Below the pieces are notes generated by a model. The model was not told where the DNA came from. It worked only from the letters and a program-made list of their open reading frames with translations, and searched no databases. Below are positions 45,268 to 55,158 of a stretch of DNA of 64,000 bases, in pieces; positions within the stretch are counted from its first letter, which is position 1, and each line of letters begins with the position of its first letter. The stretch is from Proteus mirabilis ATCC 29906. Its GTDB lineage: Bacteria > Pseudomonadota > Gammaproteobacteria > Enterobacterales > Enterobacteriaceae. The stretch covers positions 514,332 through 578,331 of the forward strand of contig NZ_GG668576.1 of NCBI RefSeq assembly GCF_000160755.1, given 5' to 3'. A program made the position numbers and the translations under genes.

Positions 45268-45957
45268 ACCGCAACACCATAAAAAAGAGAAATATCAAAA
45301 GATTTTGATCTATCGAAGAAAGGAATAAACTTATAAAAATAAAATTTCAATAAAATATTATCGAACTCACTTTTGCTTATTAAGCAGTATATAACATTCA
45401 AAGTAGGGGCTATTTGTGTATTTTTTATCTAATAAATACTACTTTAGTGGTAATTCACATGTTTATATTTGGTCTATTAAGCACAGTTTCCTCTTTTTTA
45501 CTCATAACCAATATGAATATTTAGATATAAACATTTCACCTGAGCCATTAAATGGTTGAAATATTTTTTCACTCACAAGCATTTTTTCTCTTCTTTATTC
45601 AGTTTTATTAAACTATAAATAATGGCGAAGTATCAAATGTCATCATCTTAGAACATTTGTAAAAATCAATATCTACATCACAAAACAAAGAACCTACGTA
45701 TATCTGATTACCTTTTTATTGATTAAAGATAATGAAACGGAGAAAACGAATAAATGTTTCTAGAAAAAAACTAACATTTTTTTACATTATTGATGCTATT
45801 TTCAGTTATGAATTATAAAATACAGTAAATATAAAACGTAACTTCTAAAAATAGATAACCTTTTTTTAGTATAACAAGAGATAACATTTATTTAGACGAT
45901 TATATTTCCCCCCCTCTATTCCCGCACCAATTAACAATAGAGAAGAGGAATTTTGCA

Positions 45958-46554
45958 TTATAACTGTTCAATTCGTCCTTTTAACGTAGCCTCTGTATAA
46001 TGTTTGCGGCACACTGAAACATATTTTTCATTACCACCTATTTCCACTTGTGCGCCGTCTGAAAGTACTTTCCCATTTGCCGCTAAGCGTAATACTTTAT
46101 TTGCTTTACGCCCGCAGTAACAAACTGTTTTAAGCTCAACGAGCTTGTCAGCCCATGCAAGCAAATAAGCACTACCAGTAAATAATTCACCTCTAAAATC
46201 CGTTCTTAAGCCATAGGTTAAAACGGGTATATCATAACTATCGGTAATTTCACAAAGTTGCTCTACATGTGCTTTAGTCAAAAATTGGCATTCATCAATC
46301 AAAACACAATGAATAGGCTCTTTATTATTTTCAGCTAAAATAGCATCACGAATATTCATATCATCACTGAAAAGCAATGCATCAGCACTTAACCCTATCC
46401 TTGAGGTTACTTTTCCCTTGGCAAAACGCGTGTCTATCGCTGCCGTAAAAATCAAAGTTCGCATTCCTCGCTCATTATAGTTATAAGAAGACTGCAATAA
46501 AGATGTTGATTTTCCGGCATTCATAGCTGAATAATAAAAGTAAAGCTGAGCCAT
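45958..46554 (-). CDS. tdk: Thymidine kinase
   Basis: 198 residues of the type II enzyme. The P-loop is S-A-M-N-A-G-K-S-T (K15), the catalytic Glu is in L-I-D-E-C-Q-F-L, and zinc-site cysteines appear at C-Y-C-G and near the C-terminus (V-C-R-K-H). It phosphorylates thymidine in salvage. A good ribosome site, AGGAGAG, lies upstream. Next to hns as in E. coli. Confidence 0.96.
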   Translation of the reverse strand: MAQLYFYYSAMNAGKSTSLLQSSYNYNERGMRTLIFTAAIDTRFAKGKVTSRIGLSADALLFSDDMNIRDAILAENNKEPIHCVLIDECQFLTKAHVEQLCEITDSYDIPVLTYGLRTDFRGELFTGSAYLLAWADKLVELKTVCYCGRKANKVLRLAANGKVLSDGAQVEIGGNEKYVSVCRKHYTEATLKGRIEQL

Positions 46555-47063
46555 CAGCTCTCTCCTTAAATAGTGTGTATTATCGCGGGAAGCAGTTTAA
46601 CATAAACAAACGAGAAGTTATCAACGACAACTATTTATAGCCTTTATTTCTATAAAAGATATAGCGAAAAAAGCGCAGGATCACTGATGAGGCAAATTTT
46701 TTGTTTAAAAAATAAATAGCCTTAATAGGTACTTAACATATTAACCCCGCCTTTGATATACAGTTATTAAACTATGAAAGTTACTCTAAGCGCATTTTTA
46801 GAAAAAAATCCGTTATTATAAAAAAGTAGACAACGTTTTCTATTCTTTTACATTAGCGCTATCACCAGTTAAAAGATGTATATCATTACTAATATTTCCT
46901 TTATTGGCGAAAGATGCCCCAACTTTTAATATTTTTTTGTAAAGATATTCGTTTTAAAAAAAGAAAATTTACGTTTGGTTTGTATTTAGCTATTGCAGAA
47001 TTTTAAATAGCAATCTATTATTAGTATTACATCAGCCAACAACATTTATTTGAGACCAGGAAA
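46555..47063. other. tdk-hns intergenic region
   Basis: 509 nt, AT-rich, containing the divergent promoters of tdk and hns. I see no convincing specific operator, hairpin or gene. Confidence 0.5.
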
Positions 47064-47468
47064 ATGAGCGAATCTTTAAAAATATTAAATAACATCCGTA
47101 CTCTTCGTGCACAGGCAAGAGAAACTTCTTTAGAAACTTTAGAAGAAATGCTTGAGAAACTTGAAGTCGTTGTTAATGAACGCCGCGAAGAAGAACAAGC
47201 AATGCAAGCTGAAATTGAAGAACGTCAGCAAAAATTACAAAAATACCGTGAGCTATTAATTGCCGATGGTATTGATCCAACTGACCTGCTTGAAGCTGCT
47301 GGCGCAAGCAAAACTGGTCGTGCTAAACGTGCAGCACGTCCTGCTAAATATTCATACGTTGATGATAATGGTGAAACTAAAACTTGGACAGGCCAAGGCC
47401 GTACACCAGCTGTAATCAAACGTGCAATTGAAGAAGAAGGCAAATCTTTAGAAGATTTCCTCATCTAA
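47064..47468 (+). CDS. hns: Nucleoid protein H-NS
   Basis: 134 residues. The N-terminal coiled-coil dimerisation domain spans about residues 1-65 ([18 protein letters not shown]). The C-terminal DNA-binding motif reads [14 protein letters not shown], the AT-hook-like loop. It silences AT-rich genes, plausibly including the fimbrial region here. Flanked by tdk as in E. coli. It ends at a strong terminator. Confidence 0.97.
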   Translation: MSESLKILNNIRTLRAQARETSLETLEEMLEKLEVVVNERREEEQAMQAEIEERQQKLQKYRELLIADGIDPTDLLEAAGASKTGRAKRAARPAKYSYVDDNGETKTWTGQGRTPAVIKRAIEEEGKSLEDFLI

Positions 47469-47487
47469 TTTAATGCATACTCTATTT

Positions 47488-47521
47488 AAAATACCCTTTT
47501 AAAAATTAAAAGGGTATTTTT
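47488..47521 (+). terminator. Intrinsic terminator after hns
   Basis: AAAATACCCTTTTAA (47488-47502) pairs with TTAAAAGGGTATTTT (47506-47520), followed by further T. Confidence 0.88.
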
Positions 47522-47644
47522 CTTGTTTAGTCATTTTTATTAAACGAGCGTTTAACTTTAATAGGCTGATGAAGCTTTTAAATAAAAAGGGCTTTACAAA
47601 TATAGTGAATGTATTGATAAAATTAATTAGTTAATTTTATAATA

Positions 47645-47670
47645 AAAAAGGAGCTTTAAGGCTCCTTTTT
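47645..47670 (-). terminator. Terminator after the UDP-sugar epimerase gene
   Basis: AAAAAGGAGC (47645-47654) pairs with GCTCCTTTTT (47661-47670). On the minus strand the stem ends in a T-run. It may also act on read-through from hns. Confidence 0.88.
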
Positions 47671-47697
47671 GTCTTGTGCATTATATCTATGCTCTGA

Positions 47698-48705
47698 TTA
47701 TTGCTGGTAATAATCTACATACCAATCCACAAACTGCTTCACACCATACTCTACTGCAGTGTTGGGTGAAAAACCTGTTGTCTGAGCTAAATCGCTACAA
47801 TCAGCACAGGTTGAAAGTACATCACCATCTTGCATCGGCATTAAGTTCAATTTAGCTTTAATATTGAGTGATTTTTCTATTGCTGTAATAAAATCCATTA
47901 ACTTTGTAGGTTGCCCATTACCCACATTATATATTTTATAAGGTGCAGAACTTGATGAAGTTTCACCCTGCTCTACGGTCCAATTTGGGTTGGGTTCAGG
48001 AATAATATTAATTAAACGTACCACAGAACTGACAATATCATCGACATAAGTGAAATCACGGGTCATATTTCCGCCATTATAAACATCGATAGGCTCACCC
48101 GCTAACATAGCTTTAGTAAATTTAAATAGAGCCATATCAGGACGCCCCCAAGGACCATATACGGTAAAAAATCGCAGTCCTGTTGTGGGTAGCTGATATA
48201 AATGAGAATAGCTATGAGACATTAATTCGTTGGCTTTTTTCGTCGCAGCATAAAGTGACACCGGATGATCAACACTATCTTCTGTAGAGAAAGGTTGTTT
48301 TTGATTTAAACCATATACCGAGCTTGATGACGAATAAATCAAATGCCCAACGTTATGATGGCGACAACCTTCTAATATATTAATATGGCCTACAATATTA
48401 GCATCGATATATGCCATTGGGTTTTCAATTGAATAACGAACGCCAGGCTGAGCCGCCAAGTGAATAACTCGATCAAAACGGTGATCAGCAAATAATTGCG
48501 CAATACTCACTGAATCTGTAATATCAATTTTCTCAAATTGGAAGTTATCCAACTGATTAAGTTTAGCTAATCGTGCTTCTTTTAAGCGCACATCATAATA
48601 ATCATTGAGATTATCTATCCCGACAACATGATAACTCATTTCTATCAAACGCTGGCTTAAATGGTAGCCAATAAATCCTGCTGCACCTGTTACTAATATT
48701 TTCAT
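47698..48705 (-). CDS. NAD-dependent nucleotide-sugar epimerase, probable UDP-glucuronate 4-epimerase
   Basis: 335 residues of the extended SDR fold. The NAD site is V-T-G-A-A-G-F-I-G-Y-H-L and the catalytic pair is Y-A-A-T-K-K. The N-D-Y-Y-D-V-R-L-K segment after I-D-N-L is typical of UDP-glucuronate 4-epimerases, which make UDP-galacturonate. Proteus lipopolysaccharide is rich in galacturonate, so the role fits. It lies between hns and galU, where E. coli has no gene. It has its own terminator and about 255 nt upstream before galU. Exact substrate needs assay. Confidence 0.82.
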   Translation of the reverse strand: MKILVTGAAGFIGYHLSQRLIEMSYHVVGIDNLNDYYDVRLKEARLAKLNQLDNFQFEKIDITDSVSIAQLFADHRFDRVIHLAAQPGVRYSIENPMAYIDANIVGHINILEGCRHHNVGHLIYSSSSSVYGLNQKQPFSTEDSVDHPVSLYAATKKANELMSHSYSHLYQLPTTGLRFFTVYGPWGRPDMALFKFTKAMLAGEPIDVYNGGNMTRDFTYVDDIVSSVVRLINIIPEPNPNWTVEQGETSSSSAPYKIYNVGNGQPTKLMDFITAIEKSLNIKAKLNLMPMQDGDVLSTCADCSDLAQTTGFSPNTAVEYGVKQFVDWYVDYYQQ

Positions 48706-48960
48706 ATTATACTCAAATAACCCAATTAATTGATTTCTGCGCTAAACGCTATCATGCTTAATATCACCTAAATTAACATCATAACGCTTAACCTAGTCAA
48801 TGCCGATATATATATCAATATTAGCACTGTAATTTATCATCTTTTATAGCGGTACTTTTAAGCTTTAAGCCATAAATAAATGCCGCACCACATTATAAAA
48901 TTAAAATGACAGTGCGACACTATTAACAAGATAAATCGTTAAATTTTGTTACTCAACACA

Positions 48961-49866
48961 TTAAGCTTGCAGTGATTTTATCCATTTCGTGAACTCTTCG
49001 CCAAACTCTTCGTGCTGTAAACCATATTCAACAAAAGCTTTCATATAGCCTAATTTATTACCACAATCGTGGCTTTTCCCTTGTAGGTGATAAGCTTCTA
49101 CAGGCTCTTTTTCAATTAACATTGCAATCGCGTCAGTTAATTGAATTTCATCCCCTGCTCCTGGTGCCGTTTTGGCTAATAAAGGCCAAATGTTTTCAGA
49201 CAACACATAACGACCAACAATAGATAAATTTGAAGGTGCTTCTTCTTTCTTCGGTTTTTCTACCACACGAGTAATGGGTTTACTGTCGCCAGGCTGTAAA
49301 TGTTCTCCCATGCAGTCAACAATCCCGTAGTTAGATACTTCCTCTTCAGGAACAGGCTCTACTAAAATTTGACTTGCGCCAGATTGTTCAAAATGAGAAA
49401 GCATCTCTTTTAAATTAACCTTAGTCAGATCAGCACTATATCGGTCTAAAATAACATCCGGCAAGATAACAGCGAAAGGCTCATCACCCACCAAAGGTTT
49501 TGCACATAAAATGGCATGGCCTAATCCTTTTGCTATTCCTTGGCGAGTTTGCATAATAGTAACGTGACTTGGACAAATACCTTGTACTTCTTCCAACAAC
49601 TGACGTTTAACTCGTTTTTCTAAAATAGCTTCTAATTCAAAACTGGTATCAAAATGGTTTTCAATAGAATTTTTTGAAGAGTGTGTAACTAGCACAATTT
49701 CATTGATGCCAGCTGCTATACATTCATTAACAACATATTGAATTAAAGGTTTATCAACAACAGGTAGCATCTCTTTTGGGATAGCCTTGGTGGCAGGCAA
49801 CATTCTTGTTCCTAGCCCTGCAACAGGGATCACCGCTTTTCTTACTTTACGCACCACTGATGACAT
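48961..49866 (-). CDS. galU: UTP-glucose-1-phosphate uridylyltransferase
   Basis: 301 residues. The nucleotidyltransferase signature [16 protein letters not shown] is complete and the match to E. coli GalU is strong. It makes UDP-glucose for LPS core, trehalose and UDP-glucuronate. The ATG at 49866 with AGGAGAAGAGTA upstream gives the family start M-S-S-V-V-R-K; the frame extends to 49920 without support. It feeds the pathway whose later step is the neighbouring epimerase. Confidence 0.96.
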   Translation of the reverse strand: MSSVVRKVRKAVIPVAGLGTRMLPATKAIPKEMLPVVDKPLIQYVVNECIAAGINEIVLVTHSSKNSIENHFDTSFELEAILEKRVKRQLLEEVQGICPSHVTIMQTRQGIAKGLGHAILCAKPLVGDEPFAVILPDVILDRYSADLTKVNLKEMLSHFEQSGASQILVEPVPEEEVSNYGIVDCMGEHLQPGDSKPITRVVEKPKKEEAPSNLSIVGRYVLSENIWPLLAKTAPGAGDEIQLTDAIAMLIEKEPVEAYHLQGKSHDCGNKLGYMKAFVEYGLQHEEFGEEFTKWIKSLQA

Positions 49867-50047
49867 TACTCTTCTCCTACAAATTAAGTACCATGATATT
49901 CCTATGATGTTATGGTACATATAAAAAAATAATCGCCAGAGTATACCAGCTAATATCTACGGATAAACAGAGCATCATCGCTTAATTGAGATTGTTCTTC
50001 ATTTATGTTTAATATATGTGCAATAACAGATTTTATTTAATCTAAAT

Positions 50048-51067
50048 TTAACGTTTATGTATAGGTGAGAACATTAAATTAATTTTATGGTGCTGATTCC
50101 AAATTTTACATTGCCAATCTATTCCCACACACTTTATTTGGTTAATATATAAAGAGTGTAGTGTTCCTAAAGGTATACCACTATTTAAAACATATTTTTT
50201 ATTCTCTGTTTTTATTTCAGCTCGTAGTCCTGCTGACGCTAATAATATATTTTTTTCCTTGGTGTGGTAATAACCTAAAATCAGCGGGAATGATCCTCTC
50301 ACCCCCATATCCTCAAGCATTTTATTGATTTTATTCAATATGTTATACATACTAGGTAAGAAGCGTCTTTTCTCAGTAGCTTTTAGGAAACGATTAAAAA
50401 CCACCCTTAAAAGCAGCGCAACGAGTAACCCATTTTCTTCATCATTAGAGACGTCAACACAGTAAAAAATGATTTGATCTTTTGATAAAGTCGCTATATC
50501 AAATAACAACCCCATTTGGGATGCATCATTTAATTGACGATAATTAACATTATATCCTGCGACAATTTGTTTAACTTGCGGTTGCATCTGTTTAACAAAG
50601 GATTGAATATAATGAGGCTGTTCTCGTAAGTTATTCCAAAGAGGTCCAAATTGTCCCCTTGCAATTAATTCAGACTCAAAAAAACCTGGACATAATACTT
50701 CAATGACCTTCTGTTTTAACTTAGCTAAATTAGTTACGGGCTTAAGAAAAACGTCCTGAGCGCCAAAGCGCAACATATCATCAATTTCAGCCATGTTGTC
50801 AGTACATGAAATAGCAATAACAGGGAAAGACCAATGACGCTGCTCTAGATGACATAAAAAAGTCGGCCCATTCATAACAGGCATTCTGATATCACATAAA
50901 ATAAGATCAGGTCTTAGTCCCTCTTCAAGTAACAACAATGCTTGGCTACCATTGTCAGTCGCATAAACGCAAGCCTTTTCGTGTGAAAAATACTCAGTGA
51001 GCATTGTGCGAAATACAACCTCATCATCAATAATGAGAATTTTTTTACCGACTAAGGCTTTATTCAT
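50048..51067 (-). CDS. rssB: Response regulator RssB, RpoS proteolysis adaptor
   Basis: 339 residues. The receiver domain has the phosphoacceptor D59 in L-I-L-C-D-I-R-M-P-V-M-N-G and the conserved K in L-K-P-V. The C-terminal PP2C-like effector domain (V-N-Y-R-Q-L near residue 175; L-G-Y-Y-H near 265) matches E. coli RssB. It delivers sigma-S to ClpXP. Located next to galU as in E. coli. Confidence 0.93.
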   Translation of the reverse strand: MNKALVGKKILIIDDEVVFRTMLTEYFSHEKACVYATDNGSQALLLLEEGLRPDLILCDIRMPVMNGPTFLCHLEQRHWSFPVIAISCTDNMAEIDDMLRFGAQDVFLKPVTNLAKLKQKVIEVLCPGFFESELIARGQFGPLWNNLREQPHYIQSFVKQMQPQVKQIVAGYNVNYRQLNDASQMGLLFDIATLSKDQIIFYCVDVSNDEENGLLVALLLRVVFNRFLKATEKRRFLPSMYNILNKINKMLEDMGVRGSFPLILGYYHTKEKNILLASAGLRAEIKTENKKYVLNSGIPLGTLHSLYINQIKCVGIDWQCKIWNQHHKINLMFSPIHKR

Positions 51068-51189
51068 TAGTAATACCCATAACTATCATTTCACTTGCAG
51101 TTTATTTAGCGTTACATTATTAGTTTAGTTCAACATTGACGTTTATTATTCCTAATCGCTATTTTTCTGATGGGGATCGTCGTATAAAA

Positions 51190-51681
51190 ATGGATCAGGA
51201 CATTACCTTGTCAAATTTATGCCCCTGCAATAGCCAATTGCCTTATAGTGAGTGCTGTGAGCCTTACTTATTAGGGACAAAAAATGCCCCTACAGCTCAA
51301 GCGTTAATGCGCTCTCGCTATAGTGCTTTTGTGACTCATAATGCAGATCACCTAATCAAAACATGGCACCCTTCGTGTCGTACACCTTCTTTACGGGATG
51401 AGTTAATCGCCACGTTTCCCAATACACAATGGCTAGGGTTACATATTATATCGGCACAAGAAAACCCTCGTGATAACGAAGCCTTTGTTGAATTCTCAGC
51501 TTGCTTTATTGAAATAAATGCTGATGATAAGCAGTATCTACATGAACGCTCTCGTTTTCTAAAAATAGACGACTGCTGGTTTTATATTGATGGTGTACAG
51601 CCTAAAGTAGGACGAAACGATCCCTGTCCTTGTGGCTCAGGCCGTAAATACAAAAAATGTTGTGAACACAACAGAAAATAA
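51190..51681 (+). CDS. ychJ: YchJ family SEC-C motif protein
   Basis: 163 residues. There are Cys clusters at both ends: [13 protein letters not shown] and the SEC-C motif [17 protein letters not shown]. The middle has the family phrase [10 protein letters not shown]. Probably zinc-binding; function unknown. The ATG at 51190 matches the family start; the frame extends to a TTG at 51136 that is less likely. Confidence 0.92.
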   Translation: MDQDITLSNLCPCNSQLPYSECCEPYLLGTKNAPTAQALMRSRYSAFVTHNADHLIKTWHPSCRTPSLRDELIATFPNTQWLGLHIISAQENPRDNEAFVEFSACFIEINADDKQYLHERSRFLKIDDCWFYIDGVQPKVGRNDPCPCGSGRKYKKCCEHNRK

Positions 51682-51719
51682 TTGCAAACACAGAAGTAAA
51701 TTAAAGGATTTATCCATAC

Positions 51720-52568
51720 ATGCAACACCAAAATACTCAAAAGAAAATACTACGTACTATTTGTCCAGATGCGAAAGGACTTATCGCAAAAATTACTAAT
51801 ATTTGTTATAAACATCAGCTCAATATTGTTCAAAATAATGAGTTTGTTGATCATCGCACTGGCCGCTTTTTTATGCGCACTGAGCTAGAAGGCATTTTTA
51901 ATGATGAAACCTTTTTAGCCGATTTAGATGATGCACTTCCACAAGGCTCACAGCGAGAGCTTAATACTGCCGGTCGCCGCCGTATCGTCATTATGGTCAC
52001 TAAAGAAGCCCATTGTATTGGTGACCTCTTAATGAAAAGCGCTTTTGGTGATCTGGATGTTGAAATTGCAGCAGTTATTGGTAATCACGACACGCTAAAA
52101 CACCTTGTTGAGCAATTTGGGATCCCTTTCCATCTCATTAGTCATGAAGGGTTAACCCGTGATCAACATGATGAAAAACTGATAGCACAAATTGACCAAT
52201 ACAAACCTGATTATGTGGTATTAGCTAAATATATGCGTGTATTAACCCCCGCATTTGTACAACATTACCCAAATCAAATTATTAATATTCATCATTCTTT
52301 CTTACCGGCATTTATTGGCGCCCGCCCATATCATCAAGCCTATGAACGTGGTGTAAAAATTATTGGCGCCACAGCTCACTATGTAAATGATAATTTAGAT
52401 GAAGGCCCTATTATTACTCAAAATGTAATAAACGTAGACCACACTTTTTCAGCAGAAGATATGATGCGCGCAGGACGGGATGTAGAAAAAAACGTACTAA
52501 GCCACGCCCTCTATTGGGTGCTCTCGCAACGTGTTTTTGTCTATGGCAACAGAACAATTATTTTGTAG
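51720..52568 (+). CDS. purU: Formyltetrahydrofolate deformylase
   Basis: 282 residues: an N-terminal ACT domain of about 85 residues, then a formyltransferase-like domain with I-I-N-I-H-H-S-F-L-P-A-F-I-G-A-R-P-Y and G-A-T-A-H-Y-V. It releases formate from 10-formyl-THF and supplies formate to PurT. Next to ychJ, as in E. coli. It ends at a terminator. Confidence 0.97.
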   Translation: MQHQNTQKKILRTICPDAKGLIAKITNICYKHQLNIVQNNEFVDHRTGRFFMRTELEGIFNDETFLADLDDALPQGSQRELNTAGRRRIVIMVTKEAHCIGDLLMKSAFGDLDVEIAAVIGNHDTLKHLVEQFGIPFHLISHEGLTRDQHDEKLIAQIDQYKPDYVVLAKYMRVLTPAFVQHYPNQIINIHHSFLPAFIGARPYHQAYERGVKIIGATAHYVNDNLDEGPIITQNVINVDHTFSAEDMMRAGRDVEKNVLSHALYWVLSQRVFVYGNRTIIL

Positions 52569-52616
52569 GCTTACCCGTTTTAAATCAGTGTAACTACGAC
52601 ACTAGCCTAAAGTAAC

Positions 52617-52657
52617 AAGAGCCTGAGATAGTTATTTTATCACAGGCTCTTTTTATT
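52617..52657 (+). terminator. Intrinsic terminator after purU
   Basis: AAGAGCCTG (52617-52625) pairs with CAGGCTCTT (52643-52651), then a T-rich run. Confidence 0.85.
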
Positions 52658-52778
52658 TTTTGTTACACATCCAAGTCAATCACTATAGCTTTCTATCTAA
52701 AATCAATACGATATAGCACAACAGTTAAGCAAAGCGGATATTTTTACAGCAGTTGATCGCTTTTTCTTAAAATAGCAC

Positions 52779-52806
52779 TTTACACATCTCAGGTATTTGG
52801 TATTAT
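52779..52806 (+). promoter_or_regulatory. Promoter of tRNA-Tyr
   Basis: TTTACA (52779-52784), a 16-nt spacer and TATTAT (52801-52806), followed by the GC-rich GCGCCC discriminator. The discriminator is typical of stringently controlled stable-RNA promoters. Confidence 0.75.
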
Positions 52807-52844
52807 TGCGCCCGCTGTCACGGACAGCAAGACAATTTAATGTT

Positions 52845-52929
<85 letters not shown>

Positions 52930-52953
52930 TCTTCAATACTCTTCACTATTTTT

Positions 52954-53817
52954 TCATTCCAATTCTTTTATTAAATCAACAAACCTGTTCAATATACTCG
53001 AGTGATATTTAGATTTATAGATATAACAATTATAAATCAGTTCCGTTTGTGTTAAAGGTATAAAGCACAGTTGCTTTTCATCCTCACTTTTAATCGGGTT
53101 TTCATCAGTAAATAATAGCGAATGGTGAGTTTGAATAAAGTTTAAACAACAGTTTAAATCATCCATCAATCTAATACTGATAGGTTTACCCTGATCCGCT
53201 ATTTCATTTTCTAATTTCTTTATTTTTGCTGTTTTATATAAAGCGGGATCACATAACCAAATATTTTCTTTTAGCAATGTATTGATATTCTCTTGTGCTT
53301 TTTGTGCTAAGATTTGTTGGCAACATATTCCTAGATATTTATTTTTAACTTGATGTATTAAGCTAAACTTTTCACTAATAATTTTATCTGAGCTTAAGAT
53401 TAACGTGTTTCCATCATAATCTGGTATCTCTTCAAAATTATCTTTCGAAAATCTCATCATATTTATATGTGAACAATTCTTATTGGCTGCTTGATAGAGT
53501 GCTGTTAAATATTGACTTTTACCCCAATCATAATAAACATGAATGCTATTATTAATAACGCCCGATGTGTGTTTTTTTGTTATCTCTTTTTCTTGCAGAT
53601 AAAGTGATTTTAAATCATTATAGAGTTCTAACCCTTCTTGCGTTAAACTCATACCAAACTTTTCCCGCTTAAACAAGCGCTTCCCTAGCACGGCTTCAAA
53701 ATCTTTGATTGATTTCGCTACAGGTGGTGTCGTTCGGTTCATCACACGAGCAGCTTTACTTAAGGATCCATTTTCAACGACGGCCATAAAGGCCTCTAAT
53801 TTACGAGAAAAAAACAT
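52954..53817 (-). CDS. LysR-type transcriptional regulator
   Basis: 287 residues. The N-terminal winged HTH is clear (A-F-M-A-V-V-E-N-G-S-L-S-K-A-A-R-V-M-N then F-E-A-V-L-G-K-R-L-F). The effector domain is divergent, with several cysteines. The ATG at 53817 has AAAGGAATGGTGGATT upstream, and the frame extends to 53886 without support. The target and ligand are unknown, and no divergent partner gene is adjacent except xthA about 440 nt away. Confidence 0.85.
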   Translation of the reverse strand: MFFSRKLEAFMAVVENGSLSKAARVMNRTTPPVAKSIKDFEAVLGKRLFKREKFGMSLTQEGLELYNDLKSLYLQEKEITKKHTSGVINNSIHVYYDWGKSQYLTALYQAANKNCSHINMMRFSKDNFEEIPDYDGNTLILSSDKIISEKFSLIHQVKNKYLGICCQQILAQKAQENINTLLKENIWLCDPALYKTAKIKKLENEIADQGKPISIRLMDDLNCCLNFIQTHHSLLFTDENPIKSEDEKQLCFIPLTQTELIYNCYIYKSKYHSSILNRFVDLIKELE

Positions 53818-54260
53818 AATCCACCATTCCTTTGCTGTGTTAAACAAAACAATTAAATTAATTTTATTAATATAAATAAAACACATATTAACTGAAAGAA
53901 ATCCATGCGAAATAAATATTATTTTTAATTATCTTCACCTCCTATAAATATAATTTATAATTCAATTGATATTTTTATTCTGTCATTTTGCTTTACATAT
54001 AAAAAATGATAATACTTATATTCTTCTATCAAAGAATAGTTTATGTTTCTACTTTATTTAATTAATATTTTTTGTTAGGCATAAACTTATTAATATTATT
54101 AGTTGCCATACATTTTGCTATTTGGCTACGATTTATCTATATCACGCGATTATATCTCGATGACAGGTATTAACATTGGTATGTAACCGACTTACATTTA
54201 TTTCATTATCCTGTTAGTATAAGTTATCCTATTATTCAATCTATAAATGGTTATAGTCAC
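53818..54260. other. LysR-xthA intergenic region
   Basis: 443 nt, strongly AT-rich, between divergent genes. No convincing operator or gene was seen. Confidence 0.5.
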
Positions 54261-55067
54261 ATGAAATTTGTCTCATTCAATATTAATGGATTACGTGCTC
54301 GCCCTCATCAGCTCGAAGCCATTGTAGAAAAACACCAACCCGATGTTATTGGACTGCAAGAAACAAAAGTTCATGATGATATGTTTCCATTAGAAACTGT
54401 CAGTGCCTTGGGCTACCACGTTTTTTATCATGGACAGAAAGGCCATTATGGTGTGGCTTTGTTAACTAAGGCGAAACCTGTCGCGGTACGTAAAGGATTC
54501 CCTGGTGATGGTGAAGAAGCTCAGCGTCGTATGATCATGGCGGACATTGAAACCCCCGCTGGATTATTAACGGTAATGAATGGTTATTTTCCTCAAGGTG
54601 AAAGTCGTGATCATGAGACAAAATTCCCTGCTAAAGCAAAATTCTATGCTGATCTACAGCAGTATCTGACCACCAGCTTAACGCCTTCCTCTCCCGTACT
54701 GATTATGGGGGATTTAAATATTAGTCCAACCGATAAAGATATCGGTATCGGCGAAAATAATATGAAACGTTGGCTAAAAATGGGTAAATGTTCATTTTTA
54801 CCGGAAGAGCGAGAGTGGTTAGCAACGCTTATGGGTTGGGGATTAACCGATACTTATCGCGCCCAACATCCTGAAGTCGAAAACCAATTTTCTTGGTTTG
54901 ATTATCGCTCAAAAGGCTTTGATGATAACCGAGGCTTACGTATCGATTTACTGCTAGCAAGTCGTTGCTTAGCAGATAATTGTATTTCAACCGGCATTGA
55001 CTACGATATTCGTGCGATGGAAAAACCTTCCGATCACGCACCTGTTTGGGCCGAGTTTAAGCTTTAA
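54261..55067 (+). CDS. xthA: Exonuclease III
   Basis: 268 residues. The EEP-family hallmarks are present: F-N-I-N-G-L-R-A near residue 5, I-G-L-Q-E-T-K-V with the metal-binding Glu, G-D-L-N-I-S-P near residue 150, and S-D-H-A-P-V-W near the C-terminus. It is the main apurinic/apyrimidinic endonuclease and a 3'-to-5' exonuclease on duplex DNA in base-excision repair. Ribosome site is weak. Convergent with topB. Confidence 0.96.
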   Translation: MKFVSFNINGLRARPHQLEAIVEKHQPDVIGLQETKVHDDMFPLETVSALGYHVFYHGQKGHYGVALLTKAKPVAVRKGFPGDGEEAQRRMIMADIETPAGLLTVMNGYFPQGESRDHETKFPAKAKFYADLQQYLTTSLTPSSPVLIMGDLNISPTDKDIGIGENNMKRWLKMGKCSFLPEEREWLATLMGWGLTDTYRAQHPEVENQFSWFDYRSKGFDDNRGLRIDLLLASRCLADNCISTGIDYDIRAMEKPSDHAPVWAEFKL

Positions 55068-55090
55068 TTCCCTCTCTCCCCCCTTATTGA

Positions 55091-55126
55091 TAAACCCCAC
55101 TTCAAATAGATTAAAAGTGGGGTTTA
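55091..55126. terminator. Stem-loop between xthA and topB
   Basis: AAACCCCACTT (55092-55102) pairs with AAGTGGGGTTT (55115-55125). It likely terminates xthA and possibly topB, whose genes converge here. Confidence 0.85.
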
Positions 55127-55158
55127 TTTATATATTAGTTAGCGTCTTACACAATCAA

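Larger units (their letters stand above)
44868..45957. other. Gene-free region between adhE and tdk
   Basis: About 1.1 kb with no credible protein gene. It contains one hairpin at 45073-45089 (AAGCAC/GTGCTT) and one orphan intrinsic terminator at 45241-45267 that may end a small RNA. The right half is very AT-rich with no further structure seen. Confidence 0.55.
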
